64,000 nt of DNA, taken from the NCBI RefSeq assembly GCF_002007205.1, contig NZ_LAZS01000006.1, positions 992,001 to 1,056,000 on the forward strand. Reading direction: 5' to 3'. Each line of letters opens with the position of its first letter. Positions within the stretch are counted from its first letter, which is position 1. This document shows, one piece after another, positions 26,733-36,805 of the stretch. The notes beneath the pieces were generated by a model that was not told the origin of the DNA, ran no database searches, and worked only from the letters and a program-made list of their open reading frames with translations. Source of the DNA: Ensifer adhaerens. GTDB lineage: Bacteria > Pseudomonadota > Alphaproteobacteria > Rhizobiales > Rhizobiaceae. The position numbers were made by a program, and so were the translations under genes.

Positions 26733-26859
26733 GTTTCCATGACACCGGACCAACGACGCCCGATCAACTCCGCTCAAATCCAGGTGAATCCCGACAGTCT
26801 CCAGGTCCATCGCCTGCATTGTAACTTGTCTTCATGGCGGTTCGGGCGTACCGATAGCT

Positions 26860-27303
26860 ATGGCCTTCAATCGTATGGAATCTGCGACCTACCTGGCCAG
26901 CCTGCTGGCGAAGAGCTTTTCGCGCGCGCTTCATGAGCGCGGCCAGAAGCTTGGTTTCGCACCCGGTCAGTTTCCCATTCTGCTCGAACTCTGGGCCGAG
27001 GAAGGCCTGACGCAGAAGCAATTGCTCGATCGGCTCGATATTGAACAGGCGACGATGGCCAATACGCTCTCACGCATGGAGCGCGACGGGCTCATTGTCC
27101 GGCGCAAGCATCCGCAGGACAAGCGCTCGCAGCAGATCTACCTCACCGAAAAGGCGAAGGAGATGGAGGCAGCCGCCAAGGAGGCAGCCCTTGCGGCCGA
27201 CCAATCGCTGCTTGCCGGCCTCAGGAATTTCGAGCGCGAGCTGATGCTCGAATACATGCGCATGGCGCTCGCCAGCGTGGCACGCGGCGACAGCCGCGCC
27301 TGA
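26860..27303 (+). CDS. MarR family transcriptional regulator
   Basis: Winged-helix regulator, 147 residues. The DNA-binding core includes GLTQKQLLDRLDIEQATMANTLSRMERDGLI (about 48-78), followed by the wing RRKHPQDKRSQQIYLT. C-terminal helices form the dimer interface. No ligand or target can be inferred; the nearest downstream gene is an M20 peptidase 281 bases away. The ATG at 26860 fits the family start. No strong ribosome site is seen. Confidence 0.88.
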   Translation: MAFNRMESATYLASLLAKSFSRALHERGQKLGFAPGQFPILLELWAEEGLTQKQLLDRLDIEQATMANTLSRMERDGLIVRRKHPQDKRSQQIYLTEKAKEMEAAAKEAALAADQSLLAGLRNFERELMLEYMRMALASVARGDSRA

Positions 27304-27414
27304 CCCAGACAATCGCCCTTCTGATCGTCCCATCAAAAAATTTGGCTTAATCCGGACGCTGGCCCGCTCTAAAGCAGGGGCAGACGCGCCGTTCCGGGCG
27401 CCTACTGCAAAGTG

Positions 27415-27453
27415 CTACAGCGACCATTGCGCATCTGACGCGCGGCGCTGTAG
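27415..27453. repeat. rhizobial intergenic palindrome
   Basis: CTACAGCG (27415-27422) and CGCTGTAG (27446-27453) enclose GCGCATCTGACGCGC, giving a cruciform-type element. It resembles a short palindromic repeat I recall as frequent between genes in Sinorhizobium. Copy number cannot be tested here, and no second copy was found in the window. The rest of the gap 27304-27584 shows no gene. Confidence 0.5.
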
Positions 27454-27584
27454 ATGCCGACTTTTACCGAAGCGCCAGGCTCCCCGTTCACCGTCTCCTG
27501 AAACCTCTGGGCATTCCGCTCAAATCGATTTCGCTTTGGCGGCACATGCAGTAGGTTCCGGCGAAACCTGAAGCAAGGATACGC

Positions 27585-28979
27585 ATGATGGCTGACATCA
27601 CCCCCGTTCTCGAACGCGCAGACGCCAATCTGCCAAAGAGCCTGGACCGGCTTTTCGACCTCGTTCGGATCAAGTCGATCTCGACCGACCCGGCTTTCAA
27701 GGCGGAATGCCGCAAGGCGGCCGAATGGCTGGTGGCCGAACTCGACAGCCTCGGCTTTACCGCCTCCGTGCGCGACACGCCCGGCCATCCGATGGTCGTC
27801 GCCCATCATGACGGCGCCAAGCCCGATGCGCCGCATGTGCTGTTCTACGGCCACTACGACGTCCAGCCGGTCGACCCGCTCAACCTCTGGGACACGGACC
27901 CGTTCGAGCCCGGCATCAAGGAAATCGAACCGGGCCGCAAGGTGATCACCGGCCGCGGCACGGCCGACGACAAGGGCCAGCTCCTGACCTTCGTCGAGGC
28001 GGTGCGGGCCTACAAGGACGTGCACGGCGGCCTGCCCTGCCGCGTCACCATTCTGTTTGAAGGCGAAGAGGAATCCGGCTCGCCGTCGCTGAAGCCGTTC
28101 CTGAAAGCCAATGCCGCCGAGCTCAAGGCCGACTATGCGCTGGTCTGCGACACCAGCATGTGGGACCGCGATACGCCGGCGATCTCCGCGGGCCTGCGCG
28201 GCCTCGTCGGCGAAGAGGTGATCGTCAGGGCTGCCGACCGCGACCTGCATTCCGGCTATTTCGGTGGCGCTGCCGCCAATCCGATCCGCATCCTCACCAC
28301 CATTCTCGCCGGCCTTCACGACGAAAACAGCCGCGTGACGCTGCCGGGCTTCTACGAGGGCGTCGAGGAGACCCCGGCCCAGATCAAGGCAGCCTGGGAA
28401 ACGCTCGGCCAGACGGCCGAGAAGTTCCTCGGCGAAATCGGCCTGTCGATCCCCTCGGGCGAAAAGAACCGCTCGGTGCTGGAACTGACCTGGGCGCGCC
28501 CGACCGCGGAAGTCAACGGAATCACCGGCGGCTATACCGGCGAAGGCTTCAAGACGGTGATCGCGGCCGAGGCTTCGGCGAAGGTTTCCTTCCGCCTCGT
28601 CGGCAACCAGAACCCGGAAAAGATCCGCGAGGCCTTCCGCGCCTATGTGCGTTCCAAGGTTCCGGCCGATTGCTCGGTCGAGTTCCACGCGCATGGCGGC
28701 TCACCGGCCATTCACCTGCCGTACGAGTCTCCGCTGCTCAATACGGCGAAGGTCGCCCTTTCAGACGAGTGGCCGAAACCAGCCGTCATCATCGGCATGG
28801 GCGGCTCGATCCCGATCGTCGGCGACTTCCAGAAGATGCTCGGCATGGAATCGCTGCTCGTCGGCTTCGGCCTTTCCGACGACCGCATCCATTCGCCGAA
28901 CGAGAAGTACGAGCTGCAGTCCTACCATAAGGGCATTCGCTCCTGGATCCGCATCCTGGACGCGCTCGCCGCTCGATGA
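27585..28979 (+). CDS. M20 family metallo-dipeptidase
   Basis: Zinc-dependent peptidase, 464 residues, of the ArgE/DapE/CPG2/CNDP-like group. Seen: FYGHYDVQP with the first metal His-Asp, GRGTADDKGQ with the bridging Asp, the catalytic FEGEEESGSPS, and a late HSPNEKYEL with the last His. The lid domain lies between about 205 and 320. The function is probably cytoplasmic dipeptide cleavage. AAGGATACGC precedes the ATG, and a second ATG follows at once. It is followed by a terminator hairpin. Confidence 0.92.
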   Translation: MMADITPVLERADANLPKSLDRLFDLVRIKSISTDPAFKAECRKAAEWLVAELDSLGFTASVRDTPGHPMVVAHHDGAKPDAPHVLFYGHYDVQPVDPLNLWDTDPFEPGIKEIEPGRKVITGRGTADDKGQLLTFVEAVRAYKDVHGGLPCRVTILFEGEEESGSPSLKPFLKANAAELKADYALVCDTSMWDRDTPAISAGLRGLVGEEVIVRAADRDLHSGYFGGAAANPIRILTTILAGLHDENSRVTLPGFYEGVEETPAQIKAAWETLGQTAEKFLGEIGLSIPSGEKNRSVLELTWARPTAEVNGITGGYTGEGFKTVIAAEASAKVSFRLVGNQNPEKIREAFRAYVRSKVPADCSVEFHAHGGSPAIHLPYESPLLNTAKVALSDEWPKPAVIIGMGGSIPIVGDFQKMLGMESLLVGFGLSDDRIHSPNEKYELQSYHKGIRSWIRILDALAAR

Positions 28980-29045
28980 TCGGAGCGGGACGGGAGAAAC
29001 CTGCGTATTCTTCGCACGCCTCCCGCCCAACTTGATTTGATCCCG

Positions 29046-29080
29046 GAAGCCGTGGCGGAACCTCCGCCGCGGCTTCTTCG
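29046..29080 (+). terminator. terminator of the M20 dipeptidase gene
   Basis: GAAGCCGTGGCGGA (29046-29059) pairs with TCCGCCGCGGCTTC (29063-29076) apart from one G-T pair, followed by TTCGATTT. It lies 67 bases after the stop. Confidence 0.7.
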
Positions 29081-29263
29081 ATTTGGTTGCGGGCCTGCCG
29101 ATGCTGCAGCCGTCACGGGCAAGAGATCCGTCGATGCGCGTGCCTCGCTGCCCCGTTGGCGAAGCGTCGGCGTTTTACCGTTTCCCCTTCACTGTTTCCC
29201 GGCGGTTTCTCCGTTGTCGTTAGGCCGTCAATCCTTGACCTGCGGGGTCTCAGGTGCTTCCTT

Positions 29264-29283
29264 TTTGTGAAACAAATCACAAA
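29264..29283. promoter_or_regulatory. CRP-type palindromic operator
   Basis: TTTGTGA-AACAAA-TCACAAA: perfect 7-base arms around 6 bases, exactly the TGTGA-N6-TCACA form bound by CRP-like proteins. It lies in the 479-base gap 28980-29458, 175 bases before the YbhN-like gene. The rest of the gap, apart from the terminator, shows no gene. Confidence 0.6.
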
Positions 29284-29458
29284 GGGAAATCGGATCGTTG
29301 GCAAGGGTAAGGACCGAAGCGTCGCGCTGCGGGCGTGATGCTATGACAAAGCGGCTCAGAATAGAGAACGTCTCCGCTCGGAGAATCCCTCCGGCCGCTG
29401 CAATGGAAGTGTCCTTCAAGCAGCCCTTGAACGCCCTCGCACCGACCTCGGCGCCGGC

Positions 29459-30418
29459 ATGAAGCGGCTGCAGACCTATTTCTGGCCCGTTATCGGCCTT
29501 CTCGCGATCCTCTTCTCGGTCAACGCGCTCTATCATGAGCTGCGCGGCCTGTCGTTCGACGAGTTTCTCGCAAGCTTCAATGCGATTTCGCTGAAGAGCT
29601 GGCTGCTTGCGATCGGCTCGACGCTGCTCGCCTATGCGGCGCTGGCCGCCTACGACCGGCTGGCGCTCGACCATCTCGGCCACCGCATCTCGCTCTGGTT
29701 CATCACGCTTTGCTCGTTCACGACCTACGCGTTGTCCCATAACCTCGGCGCCTCGGTGTTCTCCGGTGCGGTCGTGCGTTACCGCGCCTACCGTTCCAAG
29801 GGGCTTTCCCCGGGCGAAGTCGGCGTGCTCGTCGCCTTCTGCTCCTTTACCTTCACGCTCGGCACGCTGGTGCTTTCCGCCGTCGTCCTCCTGGTGCGGC
29901 CCGACATCATCGAACGTTTTGCGGAATTCCTGCCGGTGGAAATGTCGCTGACCACGGGCGTGCTCATTCTTGTTGTCATCGGGCTCTACGTCATCGGCAG
30001 CCTCGTCGGGCTGCCGTCCTTCCGCACGCGCTGGTTCCAGCTGCACTACCCGAAACCGAAGATCGTCTTCCGGCAGCTGGTGATCGCGCCGGTGGAACTG
30101 ATCGGTGCCGCCGGGATCATCTATTTCGCCCTGCCGGAAGCGGGAAATCCGGGCTATATCGTCATCCTCGGAATCTTCCTCGCGTCCTTTTCGGCGGCGC
30201 TTCTGTCGCATGCGCCCGGCGGGCTCGGCGTGCTCGAACTGATCTTCATCGCCGCCCTGCCGGAAATGGATCCGGCCGCCGTGCTTGCGGCACTCGCGAT
30301 CTTCCGGCTGCTCTACCTGGTCATTCCCTTCATCCTGGCGCTGGTGGTGATCCTGGTGTTCGAACGGGCGCGCTTCGTAGCGGAGCGCCCCCCGCCGAAG
30401 GGAACCGACCTTCCCTAG
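29459..30418 (+). CDS. YbhN/UPF0104 family membrane protein
   Basis: Integral membrane protein of 319 residues with about eight hydrophobic segments, belonging to the lysylphosphatidylglycerol synthase transmembrane (flippase-like) family. Seen: SHNLGASVFSGAVVRYRAYR near 92-111 and the late SHAPGGLGVLELIF near 250, both conserved in UPF0104 proteins. It lacks the C-terminal synthase domain of MprF, so it cannot make lysyl-PG by itself. The substrate is unknown. No clear ribosome site before the ATG. A CRP-type palindrome lies upstream. Confidence 0.83.
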   Translation: MKRLQTYFWPVIGLLAILFSVNALYHELRGLSFDEFLASFNAISLKSWLLAIGSTLLAYAALAAYDRLALDHLGHRISLWFITLCSFTTYALSHNLGASVFSGAVVRYRAYRSKGLSPGEVGVLVAFCSFTFTLGTLVLSAVVLLVRPDIIERFAEFLPVEMSLTTGVLILVVIGLYVIGSLVGLPSFRTRWFQLHYPKPKIVFRQLVIAPVELIGAAGIIYFALPEAGNPGYIVILGIFLASFSAALLSHAPGGLGVLELIFIAALPEMDPAAVLAALAIFRLLYLVIPFILALVVILVFERARFVAERPPPKGTDLP

Positions 30419-30463
30419 AGCGAGTCCTTTGCGCGGCTTGCTCCAGGCGGAACGCGCGCCGCC

Positions 30464-30952
30464 TCAGGGCGCGTTGCAGACGGCAGGCACCGCCTGTTCA
30501 AGCGGCCCCTTGACCTCATGCAGGCGCGCCGCCTCGATCTGGTAGGGCGTGAACGGCGGCACCTGCAGCGACGGATTGATGATCCGGGTGACGTAGCAGC
30601 CGGCAAAGAACCGCACCCGCCCCCGCTTCTCGATCGATTTCACCGCAACCGGAACGGCGGAATAGATGCTGCCGGCCCCGGCCTCCGTCTTCACCTTGCC
30701 GACCATGACCTCGACCGACACCGTGCGCTCATAGCCGCCTGTGAAGGACTTGAAGCTGCCGACAGGTTTTTTATCGCCGAAGTAGCCGTAGGCGCGGGCA
30801 TATTCCTTGCGGTTGACGGCGTTGTAGAGCGAGCGGACGAGCGCCGCCCCATCGGACCGGTCGTCGACATAGGCAACGCTATCTTGCGCCAGAGCCTCGC
30901 CATTCAAGGCTGCAAAGGCGCCGAGGGCGAAGACGGTGGATCGAAGCTTCAT
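30464..30952 (-). CDS. secreted hypothetical protein
   Basis: A 162-residue protein with a signal peptide of about 22 residues (ending EALAQDS). The mature part contains a segment SLYNAVNRKEYARAYGYF, reminiscent of NTF2/SnoaL-like folds, and two Cys (in AGCYVTRII and VPAVCNAP) that could form a disulfide. I do not recognise the family. GGAGGACTGCC lies before the ATG at 30952, which rules out the longer upstream frame. Convergent with the YbhN-like gene, 45 bases between stops. Confidence 0.75.
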   Translation of the reverse strand: MKLRSTVFALGAFAALNGEALAQDSVAYVDDRSDGAALVRSLYNAVNRKEYARAYGYFGDKKPVGSFKSFTGGYERTVSVEVMVGKVKTEAGAGSIYSAVPVAVKSIEKRGRVRFFAGCYVTRIINPSLQVPPFTPYQIEAARLHEVKGPLEQAVPAVCNAP

Positions 30953-31149
30953 GGCAGTCCTCCTGTGTCGTGCGGCAGCCGAACACAACAATGAGGCGAA
31001 GCCATAGCAGGATTCGTGACTGGATTGATAACGGCATAGGCCAGCGACCCTCCGGCGCGGCGCCGGCGATCCCTTTGACGTCAGGACAATTGGGAGGCGG
31101 TGGGAGCGATGGCACCGATCGACCACAAAGCCACGGGCGCAGGCGCAAA

Positions 31150-31269
31150 AATGAAAAGAGCCCCGTGTGGGAGGAGGTACACGGGGCTCTCGAACTTGAT
31201 CGGAGGCTGGGAGGAGGAGTGCCGCCGATCCGCATCGGGCGCCGCGGGAGGAGGTGCAGCGCTTCGATA
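31150..31269 (-). ncRNA. alpha-r14/NfeR1-like small RNA with three anti-Shine-Dalgarno loops
   Basis: On the minus strand three hairpins follow each other: stems at 31239-31245/31256-31262, 31198-31203/31225-31230 and 31157-31168/31179-31190. Each loop exposes CCUCCUCCC. The last is a terminator followed by TTTTCATTTTTG. A textbook promoter lies just upstream, giving a predicted length of about 120 nt. From memory, this matches the rhizobial alpha-r14 family (NfeR1, about 123 nt, three CCUCCUCCC motifs), an Hfq-independent-type regulator implicated in osmoadaptation and nodulation efficiency. Targets are expected to be ribosome sites of transporter mRNAs. Confidence 0.85.
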
Positions 31270-31275
31270 AGTCAT

Positions 31276-31304
31276 ATAATAATTATGCATCGCAACAATT
31301 TCAA
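31276..31304 (-). promoter_or_regulatory. sigma-70-type promoter of the alpha-r14-like RNA
   Basis: Minus strand: -35 TTGAAA (31304-31299), exactly 17 bases, -10 TATTAT (31281-31276). The predicted start is near 31269. The surrounding 60 bases are AT-rich compared with the flanking genes. Confidence 0.8.
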
Positions 31305-31511
31305 GGCATCATTTTTGCATTGCACAAAATCGTGATGAAAGGCTGGGGCAGCCTGCCTGCCTCGAGGTCCGAAGCCGGCCGTGGAAAGGCCGCGCCGCGG
31401 TAACTCGAGAGACACAACCACTGATGGCTTTTTCCCTTTTGTTCATCTTTTTTGATATACCACTATGTGGAGTTCACGAATAGATTTTCACTTATTAATT
31501 GTAGGCATTCA

Positions 31512-31862
31512 ATGAAATTGCTGCTCCAGATTCCGACCGTCCTCATCGGCGTCCTGATCCTTGCGACCTGGTTCGCCAGCCTCCGTCTCGTGGTGCTGCC
31601 GCCCGGCTCCTTCAAGCTCCGAGCGATGACAGCGCTCGTCTATCAGGGGCACGGCTAACGCCTGATCGACAGTCCGCTCGCCATGTGCGGCCGGCAGGCC
31701 TACCCGGCCGCCGACTGCGAGGAGGTGGCCGTGAACCATCTGGGCAAGCGGCGGCTGCTGCGGCTGCCCTTCAGCCAGTGGCTCTACGATTTCACCGACC
31801 CCGATCCGGTGAGCCCCACGGCTTCGATCGAAGATACGCCACTTCGAAACTCGATCCAGTAG
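31512..31862 (+). pseudogene. small membrane/secreted protein gene broken by an in-frame stop
   Basis: The reading frame from the ATG at 31512 encodes a hydrophobic N-terminus (KLLLQIPTVLIGVLILATWF) and continues to VYQGHG, where TAA at 31656-31658 stops it after 48 codons. The same frame then stays open for 67 more codons to TAG at 31860, with normal GC-rich codon use and readable protein (RLIDSPLAMCGRQAYPAAD, RLLRLPFSQWLYDFTDPDP). A single base change (for example CAA to TAA) would explain it. I do not recognise the family. The upstream 80 bases are strikingly AT-rich. It may also be a sequencing error or a truncated functional peptide. Confidence 0.65.
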
Positions 31863-31951
31863 GGGACCGGCGCGCACGGGCGGGGATGCGAGGGCGCGAA
31901 CGAGCTCCCGGTCAAGGTTTTGAACCATCAGGCTTTTTCACAGCGACTTTC

Positions 31952-31966
31952 TTAACTCCCCCTTAA
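31952..31966 (+). promoter_or_regulatory. CtrA-type binding site before PBP1A
   Basis: TTAA (31952-31955), 7 bases, TTAA (31963-31966) matches the TTAA-N7-TTAA consensus of the alphaproteobacterial cell-cycle regulator CtrA. It lies 132 bases before the PBP1A start, in an AT-rich promoter region. Confidence 0.6.
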
Positions 31967-32098
31967 ATTGCCGCATTTAAAGTTCACCCGGTCGCCGTGG
32001 CGGATGGGCGTGGGACGCCGTTACCGCCGTCGAAATCGATTGGCCGCAACAATAGCGCCAAGGGCCACCGCTGCGCGGTGAGGGATAGATCAAACGGC

Positions 32099-34369
32099 AT
32101 GGCAGCAAGCGGCAGGTCAGGACAGCGGATCGAGCCATCGTTCGGCGGACACGAGGACGATGATGACGACGATTTTCGCGTCGAGGCCAGCGACCGCGTG
32201 ACCACCAGCCGCAAGGCGCCCCGCGGCAAATCTTCCGGCCAAGGCAACAGGAACAGCGGCAAGAAGAAGGCAGCTAGCAAGCGCGGCGGCGGCCGTCGCG
32301 GCTCCGGTGGCGGTGGCCTTGTCGGTCTCGTTCGCACGCTGTTCTACTGGTGCATCGTGCTCGGCATCTGGGGCGCCATGGGCGTCGGCGGCCTGGTGCT
32401 CTACTACGGCGCGCGCATGCCGAGCGCCGAAAGCTGGTCGATCCCCGAGCGTCCGCCGAACGTCAAGATCCTCGCCGTCAGCGGCGACATCATCGCCAAC
32501 CGCGGCACCACCGGCGGCGAAGCGCTGTCGCTCGAAAACATGTCGCCCCATATTCCTCAGGCGGTGATCGCGATCGAGGACCGGCGCTTCTATTCGCATT
32601 TCGGCGTCGATCCGCTGGGCCTCGCCCGCGCGATGCTGACGAACGTCACCACCGGCCGCATGGTGCAGGGCGGCTCGACGCTGACGCAGCAGCTGGCCAA
32701 GAACCTGTTCCTGTCGCCCGAGCGCACGCTGGAGCGCAAGGTGCAGGAAGTGCTGCTCGCCTTCTGGCTCGAGCAGAAATATTCCAAGGACCAGATCCTG
32801 GCGATGTATCTCAACCGGGTGTTCTTCGGCTCCAACGCCTATGGCGTCGAGGCGGCCTCGCGGCGCTACTTCAACAAGTCGGCGCGCGACGTGAACCTCG
32901 GCGAAGCAGCCCTTCTCGCCGGCCTGTTGAAAGCCCCTTCCCGCCTGTCGCCGGCGCGCGACCCGAAGGCGGCGGAAGAGCGCGCACAGGTCGTGCTCGG
33001 CGCCATGCGCGAGGAAGGCTACGTCACCGACAGCGAGATCAAGACGGCAATGTCGCAGACCCCGACCAAGGCCAAGAGCTATTGGTCGGGTGCCGAGCAC
33101 TATGTCGCCGACATGGTGATGGACCAGCTTCCCGGCATGATCGGCGAGATCAAGGAAGACCTCGTCATCGACACGACGATCGATCTCAACCTCGAAAAAA
33201 AGGCCGAGGAAGTGATCTCCGCCACGCTGGACGCCGAGGGCAAGAAGCTCGACGCCTCGCAGGCAGCCCTCGTTTCGATCGACGGCACCGGCGCCATCCG
33301 GGCGCTCGTCGGCGGCAAGGACTACGCCGAGAGCCAGTTCGACCGCGCCTCCAAGGCCAAGCGCCAGCCGGGCTCGGCCTTCAAGCCTTTCGTCTATGCC
33401 GCGGCCATGGAGATCGGCCGCACGCCGATGTCGATCCGCAATGACGGGCCGGTCCGGATCGGCAACTGGACGCCTGAAAATTACGACCAGAAGTATCGCG
33501 GCGAAGTGACGATCGCCGACGCGCTCGCCAACTCGCTGAACACGATCGCCGCGCAGCTCGTCATGGAGGTGGGTCCGTCGAACGTCGTCAAGGTCGCCCA
33601 TCGCCTCGGCATCGATTCCGAGATGCAGGCCAATGCCTCGATCGCGCTCGGCACGTCGGAAGTGAGCCTGGTCGAGCTCACCTCGGCCTATGCCCCGTTC
33701 ATGAACGGCGGCTTCAAGGCGACGCCGCACGTCATCCGCCGCATTTCCAAGGCGGATGGCACAGTGCTCTACGAGAACACCTACGACAACCCGCCGCGCG
33801 TACTGGACCCGGCGATCGTCAGCGAAATGAACCAGATGCTGGTGCGGGTGCTGACCAAGGGCACCGGCAAGAAAGCACAGATGAAGGGCTGGGAAGCGGC
33901 CGGCAAGACCGGCACGACGCAATCCTTCCGCGACGCACTGTTCGTCGGCTACACCTCGAACCTCACGACCGGCGTCTGGTTCGGCAACGACGACGGCAAG
34001 TCGATGAAGAAGGTGACCGGCGGCGGCCTGCCGGCCAGGGCCTGGCACGATTTCATGATGGCGGCCCACGAGGGCCTCTCGCCCTCGCCGCTGTTCGGGA
34101 CGGCCGGCGTGCAGCCGGTCTTCGATGACGGCACCGCGCCGCCTTCCGGCGACCTGATGTCCGGCGATCCGGAAGCCTTCCCGGAGGCGCCTGTCGGCGT
34201 CGATGGCGGCGTTGCCGTCGGACAGCGTCCGGTGGACCAGGGCGGCGATCCATGGGGTGGCCAGAGCGTCGACCAGGGTAACGGCGGCATGGTGCCGCCG
34301 GCCGATGTCGGCCAGACGACCGGAGCCACGCGCCGCACCACGCTTTTCGATATTCTGACCGGCGGCTGA
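32099..34369 (+). CDS. bifunctional penicillin-binding protein 1A-type
   Basis: Peptidoglycan glycosyltransferase and transpeptidase, 756 residues. A cytoplasmic N-terminus with six consecutive Asp and a Lys/Arg/Gly-rich stretch leads to one membrane anchor at about 78-100. The GT51 domain follows, with IEDRRFYSHFGVDP and GGSTLTQQLAKNLFL. The transpeptidase domain has SxxK in GSAFKPF, SxN in SLN and KTGTT. A long Gly/Pro/Asp-rich tail ends the protein. The ATG at 32099 is preferred, though a GTG 21 bases upstream is possible. dnaK follows 261 bases downstream. A CtrA-type site upstream suggests cell-cycle control. Confidence 0.93.
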   Translation: MAASGRSGQRIEPSFGGHEDDDDDDFRVEASDRVTTSRKAPRGKSSGQGNRNSGKKKAASKRGGGRRGSGGGGLVGLVRTLFYWCIVLGIWGAMGVGGLVLYYGARMPSAESWSIPERPPNVKILAVSGDIIANRGTTGGEALSLENMSPHIPQAVIAIEDRRFYSHFGVDPLGLARAMLTNVTTGRMVQGGSTLTQQLAKNLFLSPERTLERKVQEVLLAFWLEQKYSKDQILAMYLNRVFFGSNAYGVEAASRRYFNKSARDVNLGEAALLAGLLKAPSRLSPARDPKAAEERAQVVLGAMREEGYVTDSEIKTAMSQTPTKAKSYWSGAEHYVADMVMDQLPGMIGEIKEDLVIDTTIDLNLEKKAEEVISATLDAEGKKLDASQAALVSIDGTGAIRALVGGKDYAESQFDRASKAKRQPGSAFKPFVYAAAMEIGRTPMSIRNDGPVRIGNWTPENYDQKYRGEVTIADALANSLNTIAAQLVMEVGPSNVVKVAHRLGIDSEMQANASIALGTSEVSLVELTSAYAPFMNGGFKATPHVIRRISKADGTVLYENTYDNPPRVLDPAIVSEMNQMLVRVLTKGTGKKAQMKGWEAAGKTGTTQSFRDALFVGYTSNLTTGVWFGNDDGKSMKKVTGGGLPARAWHDFMMAAHEGLSPSPLFGTAGVQPVFDDGTAPPSGDLMSGDPEAFPEAPVGVDGGVAVGQRPVDQGGDPWGGQSVDQGNGGMVPPADVGQTTGATRRTTLFDILTGG

Positions 34370-34489
34370 GCCGCCCGCGAACCTTGATTTGACAGGGGAT
34401 CCGGCCTGTAGGCAGGCTGCGGCCGACGGCCCATTTCGGGCTAGACAAATCCCGGGCTTGCTTTTGCCCCCAAACGCCCCGCAGAATGC

Positions 34490-34521
34490 CTTGCAGTCCG
34501 AAACGCCGGTCCTTATATACG
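34490..34521 (+). promoter_or_regulatory. RpoH (heat-shock) type promoter of dnaK
   Basis: CTTG (34490-34493), 18 bases, CTTATATACG (34512-34521). This fits the alphaproteobacterial sigma-32 pattern CTTG...CYTATnTnnG well. The expected start near 34528 gives a 5' leader of about 100 bases to dnaK. Confidence 0.75.
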
Positions 34522-34630
34522 CCGCATCGGCGCAGTCTCAGCTGCGAAGAAATCCAAAGACCATCCCGTTAGGGGCTGTCTCACGAATGCCTGACCGGGT
34601 TCCGACAGTCCGCTGCAAGGAGAGAACGAC

Positions 34631-36553
<1,923 letters not shown>

Positions 36554-36577
36554 GTCGCCCCTGGAAACAGACGAAGA

Positions 36578-36602
36578 AGCCCGGGTTCGCCCGGGCTTTT
36601 TT
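36578..36602 (+). terminator. dnaK terminator
   Basis: AGCCCGGG (36578-36585), TTCG tetraloop, CCCGGGCT (36590-36597), then TTTTTT. It lies 24 bases beyond the dnaK stop. The remaining gap to dnaJ (to 36805) must carry a separate dnaJ promoter, though no clear one was found. Confidence 0.9.
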
Positions 36603-36805
36603 GTTGCCGGGCTCTCCCGGCGTGACCGGCAATATCGGTAATCGGCACCATGACCTGCCGCAAACGTACCTTTTCCGACAAAAAACCGTATCTACCGTCG
36701 TTCGGGCTATGGTATCGCGCTTCAAGGTTTACTAAATCGGTGGCAAGGTAAACGGGCAGCCGCCGAGCCATCGCGCTGGCACGCCAACAGGATAATCTTC
36801 TACGA

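Noticed and set aside
31081-31290. A 69-codon minus-strand frame at the small RNA locus
   Set aside because: It coincides with the three-hairpin RNA, its promoter and its terminator; low-complexity Pro/Ser/Ala content with no ribosome site.
32117-34069. A 650-codon minus-strand frame opposite PBP1A
   Set aside because: Antisense shadow of a confidently identified gene; no ribosome site or motifs.
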